A stretch of DNA of 64,000 nucleotides, from assembly GCA_002749535.1 (NCBI GenBank), contig MZZL01000378.1, positions 123,735-187,734 of the forward strand, in the 5' to 3' direction. A program made the translations under genes and the position numbers. A model generated the notes under the pieces. That model was given only the letters and a program-made list of their open reading frames with translations, had not been told where the DNA came from and did not search any database. This document shows positions 58,949-64,000 of this stretch, in pieces (the first letter of the stretch is position 1; every line of letters starts with the position of its first letter). This DNA is from Apophysomyces variabilis. Taxonomy: Eukaryota > Mucoromycota > Mucoromycetes > Mucorales > Mucoraceae.

Positions 58949-59119
58949 TATTGTATTCATAGTTGAAGGATTAACTATTAACTAAGTATGAAACAACAAT
59001 TATTAGTTATTTGACTACAGCTTGTCACTTTGAGACAACTGATTAGAATATAATAAGCTATTCAAACTCAGGTTCATCAAACATACTAATTACTATGTAA
59101 CTAGGTTTCAGATATATAT
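58949..59119 (+). repeat. Tfl2-family LTR fragment (171 bp)
   Basis: Matches the first 170 bp of the Tfl2 LTR in the sense direction (ATTCATAGTTGAAGGATTAAC, GCTTGTCACTTTGAGACAAC). The first bases are TA instead of TG. It is cut at 59119 by the CACTA element; the remainder is expected beyond it. Confidence 0.85.
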
Positions 59120-59137
59120 CACTATGGTCACAGACCT

Positions 59138-59355
59138 CACTAAAAGTAGTGAAAACGCACTAAAAGTAGTAAATCTGTACTAAAAGTAGTAAAATTACTA
59201 AAAGTAGTAAATTTTTCACTAAAAGTAGTAAAGTGCATACTAAAAGTAGTGAGTCTACTCTAAAAGTAGTGAAAGCTACACTGAAAGTAGTAAATCTACT
59301 CTAAAAGTAGTGAATGTGCTAAAGTAGCTAATATGCTCTAAAAGTAGTGATTAAT
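59138..59355 (+). repeat. Subterminal repeat array of CACTA-1
   Basis: About ten copies of CTAAAAGTAGT(A/G)A spaced 8-16 bp apart, one or two degenerate (CTGAAAGTAGT, CTAAAGTAGCT). The array lies just inside the CACTATGG terminus, where CACTA transposases bind. The motif contains an internal CACT/AGTG-like echo of the terminus. Confidence 0.85.
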
Positions 59356-59906
59356 TTGTTAGCATGGCAAAAGTTCACTAATGGTAGCTATTGTATTTTT
59401 TTTAGTAATATCTGATATTCTGCTTTAGAAACTGATTGCTTCAAGTAAAAGTTACTTCTGGTGATGCTAATGTGTCTACACTTCTAGTATTTGTGAATGT
59501 CTACTTGTTAAGTGGGATTTACTATGAATCCAAAAGGTTTCAGTATAATATATTTGTAAGTTAGACAGTGTTCTAAAGGTGATTATGGTCAATAGCAAAT
59601 ACGTTCTTAACAGGACTGAATTTATTAAAACAGATGGGATGAGATCACTATAACTATATGGTCCTTTGATACTATGACACTTGGTGTGATAGGATGTGAT
59701 TGGGGCATTATATAGTTAATTGGGACAACTTTATAAGGTAGAAGTATGACAAGGATAAGGCAAAGTTTACTAAAATAATTTATAAGTCAAACAAAAAATA
59801 AGAACAAGGGAATAGAGAAAAAGGAAGAAAAGAAAAAAGAGGAAAGAAAAGACTATGTAAGCAATACTAGAAAGAAGTTGGCAGTGGGGAAAAAAAAAGG
59901 TTGTGA
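59356..59906. other. CACTA-1 3' non-coding region
   Basis: About 550 bp between the repeat array and the transposase stop, with AG-rich runs near 59800-59890. No gene or RNA was recognised. Confidence 0.5.
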
Positions 59907-62688
59907 CTACCCAAGGGAGCTGGGGTTGCCGAACTTGAACCTTCTGTTAGTTTTTCCATATGGCCAAACAATATGAAACTGTGTAGTGAAATTCACCTTT
60001 GGAATCAATCCAGCAGCTTTGTTTAACCCCCCAACGTCAACAACCTTCAGCATCCTAGAATCAGACAGATTTTTGATGAGGACTGGAAACTGATCGCATT
60101 CCTGCCAAAAATTTCAGTAGAAACGCACAACAGCCAGAATCCACTTGTCAGTGTCATGTTGATGATAAATAAAAAATTGTGTTTCACCAACAAACACTTC
60201 ATGATGTTCTCGTCCAGACCGACTAAGTGAAGATTGAAAACGTGTAAGGCATTGTATGATAAAACGACCAGGCATCTTACCTCATCTTGGTGAACTCATA
60301 TATAGCAAGCGAGTTACATCTGTTCAATCCATGTTGGCAGTCATGGAGTTTACTGGCATAAACGCAGCTATCTTTCTATACATGACCGGCCAACAGAAAG
60401 TGTGGATATAGTTGCGGAATAACATCGTCTACTGGCATACTTGCTTCAAACTTGCAGTGACTCATCCAGAAACTGGCTAATGCGTTTTGCAGCATATCTC
60501 CTGTGATGCCCTCTATTCTGAGAAATGAATGCAGGTCGATTTCTTTATGGTAAGGTCTCCATATCTGTGGTTCAGTAGATTTTGATGTTGGGGACAGATA
60601 GGATAACTCATCATATGGTACTGACTGTTGCAATTGTGGATGCACACGTTCTACAAAACAAAAAGCTGCCAGCTTCTCAATAAAATTGCTTGCGTTTTGT
60701 CCTGGGGCGGCCATTGATCAGATCATCTTTTTGTACAGACCGTTGGTACGTTCCATACAGCATGTGGAAAAGGAACGTAGAGGGCCAAGATTGTGCAATA
60801 TACTGGCAATGTACGAAAGGTAATGTTGCATGATGGTAAATACTGGTAGTTTAAGTGTTCCTTTGCCATTGTTGTAGTGCGCCAACAGGAAAGACTGCCA
60901 TTCATAAATGTTTCTAAATGACGAAAAGAAGGTATTAGATACAGTATATATTTCTATATAATAACATACCGTTCAACAGTGCTCAGATCTGCTGCACTGA
61001 TTTCCCACTACAAACTTATTTGACAAGCAAGGATCAATTTCAGAACTGCAAAACGGGTCTCATCTTGCTCCAAGCTGTTGACTATGATGGTGGGAACAAC
61101 GTACAAAAGGAAGTTTAGCCAGTCGACTGCCTGGTAATGGCCTGAATCAGTTGCTGTATTGTTCCATTTACCCTAAAATGCAGTAGGCATATACTGGTGA
61201 GAGCTCTGTACTGCATCTTCAATCATACACAAAGTGATACCTGTCTTTAACTTGAAAGGATATTGTTCTGTAATCGTGTTGTCACCAAACTTTTGTTTAT
61301 CATTGAGCAACAAGTTCTATAGAAGTCTTGCCAATCCATGCCCAAGCAGATGCATCTCATTAAGCCTAAAGAACAAAGATCCTGTGAATGATCGTAGGTG
61401 TGCAAATGAAACTGGCGCCCTGATACCTCTATTCTGTTGATATTGCAAAGATGATATGACAGCTTGTCAGCATCTTATGCCTGATCTGTGAAGTAAACGC
61501 AACGTACCTTATCACCTTGTTTGTACTGCTCCACTGATCGCATGGTAAAAGTTTGCTGTTGGTTTGGAATGAAATACATGCCAGTTGTCTTTTTTCCCTC
61601 AATCAAACATTGTCAACAGCCATACGTATGTGAAAAGGTGGCATGATTGCAAAGACTGGCGGCAGCAGGAATGTCACTAGTGGCTAGTAGCAGGTGTACT
61701 CTTGCCCTGAATCACGTACTATCCAGCAACTTGACAACCATACCATCATTTTCCAATTGACGCAGCTCATGAAGCGTAGGCTCAAAGAACGTCCACAAGT
61801 CCCTTGGGTTTCTTGGACTAGGAGTGATACCAATTTGGAGCATATTGTGATTCTCATATCTGTGTATGGTAAGGATCTTAAAGTTAGTATAATTACTTAA
61901 TTCAAATCTGATACTTACCAAATAGAGGAATCAAAGTTGAGAACAACAAGATGCAACATTGTCAAAGAAGTTTTGCTCATGTTAAATGGTTGGAAGCCAT
62001 CAACGTACAACGTCAGGGTGATGTCATGCATTCCTCTGAACAGGTCCTTATCATGGTATAGCGATTGGTATACTGTCCTGTCAAAGATGTCCCTGTACAT
62101 CCCTTCCTCATTCTGGAAATTATAGTGATAGGACAGGAGCTTGCGCGTCTCCTCATCACCAAGCATGCGAGCCAGCTGTCCAGCAATTGAAAGGATCTTC
62201 ATTGTCTGCGCTGGCTGCAAAATGGGTTTGCCATTTGCCTGGCGCTTGTTAGATTCCTTGTATCAGCTTTCTTTGCATTCGTTGCAGACAGTCTTAGGTT
62301 CATCTTTCATGTACAAGATACAACCGTTACGACATACGTCATATACTTCCAGCTGTACATCATATTCCTCTTTTACTAGCTTGTCAGACAAGTGGTAACT
62401 GAGCAGAGGGCAGTGTCACTGATTCCGATCTACATGTTGGTAAGAAATGTGAAATGTACAATGAAATGACACTAACTGTTTTGCACGATTTCAAGGAATT
62501 CATTGAAGATCTTCACCATGTTGTCATAAGCCTTATGAGAGATGTTGGAGCTGACTGCGACCATGTAAAGTTTGACGCTCATGCATTCTGTGTACGTCCA
62601 AGAAGTATGTTTCTTGTACTCAAATGTATGGGCACTGTCGTTCGTTTCATCAGAACAAAGATCTATAGGATCAGAGTCAACTATTTTG
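59907..62688 (-). pseudogene. CACTA-1 transposase (Tnp2-like), six introns, 5' part cut by hAT-2
   Basis: Reads downward from 62688. Segments include TVCNECKES; RMLGDEETRKLLSYHYNF; GMHDITLTLYVDGFQPFNMS (conserved D); IGITPSPRNPRDLWTFFEPT; HLLLATSDIPAA with SLCNHATFSHTYG; FFRLNEMHLLGHGLARL; KWNNTATDSGHYQAVDW; CCMERTNGLYKKMI; and a C-terminal domain (HHEVFVGETQFFIYH) to TAG 59907. Introns with GT-AG ends are 62476-62430, 61918-61860, 61507-61434, 61240-61173, 60969-60914 and 60280-60223 (47-74 nt). Stops (for example TGA near 62256 and 60719, TAG near 60376) disable it. The 5' exons lie beyond hAT-2. Confidence 0.85.
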
Positions 62689-62702
62689 CATATCAGTAGA
62701 GC

Positions 62703-62875
62703 TTGAAATGGGCGGGTTATAAATGGGTGGGCCTTAATTGAGATGGGCCTTAAGTGTGCGAGTCTAAGTGGGCCGGGTCAGTATATTGGCCCATGGCCCA
62801 CTGGGCTGGGTCAAAGTATAGACCCATGACCCACTGGGCCATTGTAGTTGGGCCCAACCTTGGCCTAAAGCCCAG
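62703..62875. repeat. hAT-2 subterminal GGGCC/GGCCC array
   Basis: About a dozen GGGC/GCCC-containing copies (TGGGCC, GGCCCA, TGGGCT, GCCCAG) in both orientations within 170 bp of the end, in an otherwise AT-rich region. The placement fits transposase-binding sites, as known for hAT subterminal repeats. Confidence 0.7.
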
Positions 62876-63188
62876 TTAACTAAAGCGATGCTTGACCCAA
62901 TTCCTGACAAAACTTATTGCTCAATTGATTTCAAACATTGATCCCAATGTTAAATAACTGATTCATAATGCATGTCATTGCAATGTCATAACAAACGCAA
63001 GTTAAGTGATGTGAAATGCAATTGCATTTATTTGTAACAAATATAGTTAAGTATATAAAGAGCTTTAGTGAATAAAAAAAATTGGTTGCAAAAAGCTAAG
63101 CAATAAAACGAAATAAAGAAACTGACAGTAAGAATTAAAAAAAAAGCAATGACAAAAAACACAGTGACCAGATTAAAGTGTAAAGCAA

Positions 63189-64000
63189 TTAGTGCAATTG
63201 AGTGCAAATTTGGTGTTTCTTTAGCATGCATGCTCGAATGGTCTCAACATTCAGTGACGATCAGCTTTGTGAGATAAGATTCCTTCCACTAGAAAAGACA
63301 CGTTCAATTGGTGCACTGGAGCCTATTCTAAAGTCAATATAATTTTGGTAACTATTGATATCAATGATACCTGGAATTGCCAAAAAGTCATGAGCAATCT
63401 GAGAGAGTACTGGATATACTGCTTGTCTGTCATGCCATCACAACAATGGATCGCTTGTTCTTTCTTTGCCTTTTTCCAAGTAGTCATCAAGTTCAGTTGC
63501 TTTACTTTTCTTCTTTAGTGCTGTGCTGTTGACGTCGCCGTACATATGTTTAAAAAACTCATCAAGATCAGCATCAGTGCTAGTATTTGCCTCATGTAAG
63601 CCTTCACTTGGTGCTGTCATCAGTTCTTCATCGTCATATAAGATGAAAGGCTTGTAAACATCATATACTTCTTGGCATTTTTCTTTGCAGAAATCGATCC
63701 ATTCATCACCCCATTCATGTTTTCGATAGTAATCAGTTTTCAATCGTGGATCAAGAACTAATATATAGAGTAAACATACAAGTCATCGGAAAAGTCAAAT
63801 AGTTTTAACCTACTTGTAGCGACAGAACAGATTGGTGAAAGGTTGGTTTTGCAATAGTATTTTCTTAGTTTTTGAAAGCATGTTTCAGCAGCAGTAGCAA
63901 GTTCGTGTGAAGATGATGTATATTTGTCCAGCTTATCCATCATGAGATTATAGGCAGGGATGACAGCACTGATCGTTGGATATTTTGATGCAGACAAAAA
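63189..64000 (-). pseudogene. hAT-2 transposase, C-terminal exons
   Basis: Exon 64000-63814 (ISAVIPAYNLMMDKLDKY, CFQKLRKYYCKT), a GT-AG intron at 63813-63758 (56 nt), then exon 63757-63189 with ILDPRLKTDYYRKHEW, an acidic linker, and the hAT dimerisation region: DPLL, WHDRQAVYPVLSQIAHDFLA, SSAPIERVFSSGRNLISQS. It ends at TAA 63191-63189. Two in-frame TGAs (after DPLL, expected Trp; after ISQS, expected Arg) disable this copy. The N-terminal part is outside the window. Confidence 0.85.

Larger units (their letters stand above)
59120..64000 (-). mobile_element. CACTA-1: autonomous-type CACTA element, one end, continues past window
   Basis: Starts CACTATGGTCACAGACC next to LTR sequence (TAT before it as a possible 3-bp TSD). 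An array of CTAAAAGTAGT repeats follows, then a minus-strand Tnp2-like transposase gene with introns. hAT-2 is inserted in the gene at 62697. The other end is outside the window. Confidence 0.85.
62697..64000 (-). mobile_element. hAT-2: second hAT transposon, 3' half, continues past window
   Basis: Its end TAGAGCTTGAAATGGGCGGG begins at 62697. The preceding CATATCAG (62689-62696) should be the 8-bp TSD, to be matched outside the window. Transposase C-terminal exons are on the minus strand. It interrupts the CACTA-1 transposase. Confidence 0.75.

Noticed and set aside
59138..59355. CRISPR-like or satellite array of CTAAAAGTAGT.
   Set aside because: The units are short, irregularly spaced and placed just inside a CACTATGG terminus of a CACTA element, so they are subterminal repeats. 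The locus is eukaryotic.
1..64000. Reassignment of TGA to Arg, suggested by many TGA codons at Arg positions.
   Set aside because: TAA and TAG also interrupt the same frames at Gln and Trp positions, and sister copies show CGA, CAG or TGG at the same codons. Transition decay explains all three stops.
1..64000. Host protein-coding genes.
   Set aside because: Every sizeable frame on either strand was assigned to a transposon domain, an LTR, or a shadow of these; no non-transposon protein family was recognised.

Overview
The window looks like a heterochromatic transposon nest from a fungus, most plausibly an early-diverging (Mucoromycota-type) lineage. The case rests on short GT-AG introns of 47-74 nt in the DNA transposons, chromodomain Ty3/gypsy elements, a fungal-type CACTA (Tnp2-like) transposase, AT-rich sequence and one eukaryotic tRNA-Ala. 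I cannot name the species. No host protein-coding gene was found. The only apparently intact host gene is tRNA-Ala(UGC), minus strand, 22802-22873; almost everything else is transposon, nested up to four insertions deep. Labels such as Gyp1, Tfl1, LINE-A and Cmi1 are local names used only here.

Left part. Gyp1 (1-4246, 5' truncated by the window) is a decayed Ty3/gypsy element followed by two LTRs in inverted orientation (about 4247-4855). Gyp2 (4877-22782, 358-bp LTRs) is a better preserved relative. It carries three insertions: the non-autonomous CACTA-like Cmi1 (5856-7223, TSD CAG), and two minus-strand Tf1-like chromoviruses, Tfl1 (7975-13115, TSD ATGTG) and Tfl2 (13221-19456, TSD CGAAG). 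Gyp2 ends 19 bp past the tRNA 3' end.

Middle part. At the tRNA 5' end begins a head-to-tail array of three APE-type LINEs. LINE-A (22874-28213) is uninterrupted. LINE-B (28230-45940) is broken by Cmi2 (29038-30402), hAT-1 (31132-34970), Cmi3 (36496-43366, itself carrying Tfl3 at 37514-43055) and a solo LTR (45283-45730). LINE-C (45956-58948) is broken by Gyp3 (45967-58354), which itself carries Tfl4 (51600-56970). The junctions tRNA/A, A/B and B/C all carry the first 15-16 nt of the tRNA gene, so this LINE appears to insert at the 5' end of tRNA-Ala and to re-use the duplicated target.

Right part. LINE-C is cut by a Tfl2-family LTR fragment (58949-59119). That LTR is cut by a CACTA element (59120 to beyond the window), whose transposase gene is cut by hAT-2 (62697 to beyond the window).

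The four Tfl elements share a single gag-pol frame, an atypical C-X2-C-X7/8-H-X-C zinc motif in Gag, a C-terminal chromodomain, a putative self-priming site that co-varies with the LTR, and a second polypurine tract inside pol that in two of them is identical to the element's own 3' tract. Gyp1 and Gyp2 instead have a CCHC knuckle and a -1 slippery heptamer at the gag/pol overlap. Nearly all damage is transition-type (CGA to TGA, CAG/CAA to TAG/TAA, TGG to TAG/TGA), which points to cytosine-methylation or RIP-like decay. LTR pairs date the layers consistently: inner elements diverge less than the elements they interrupt.
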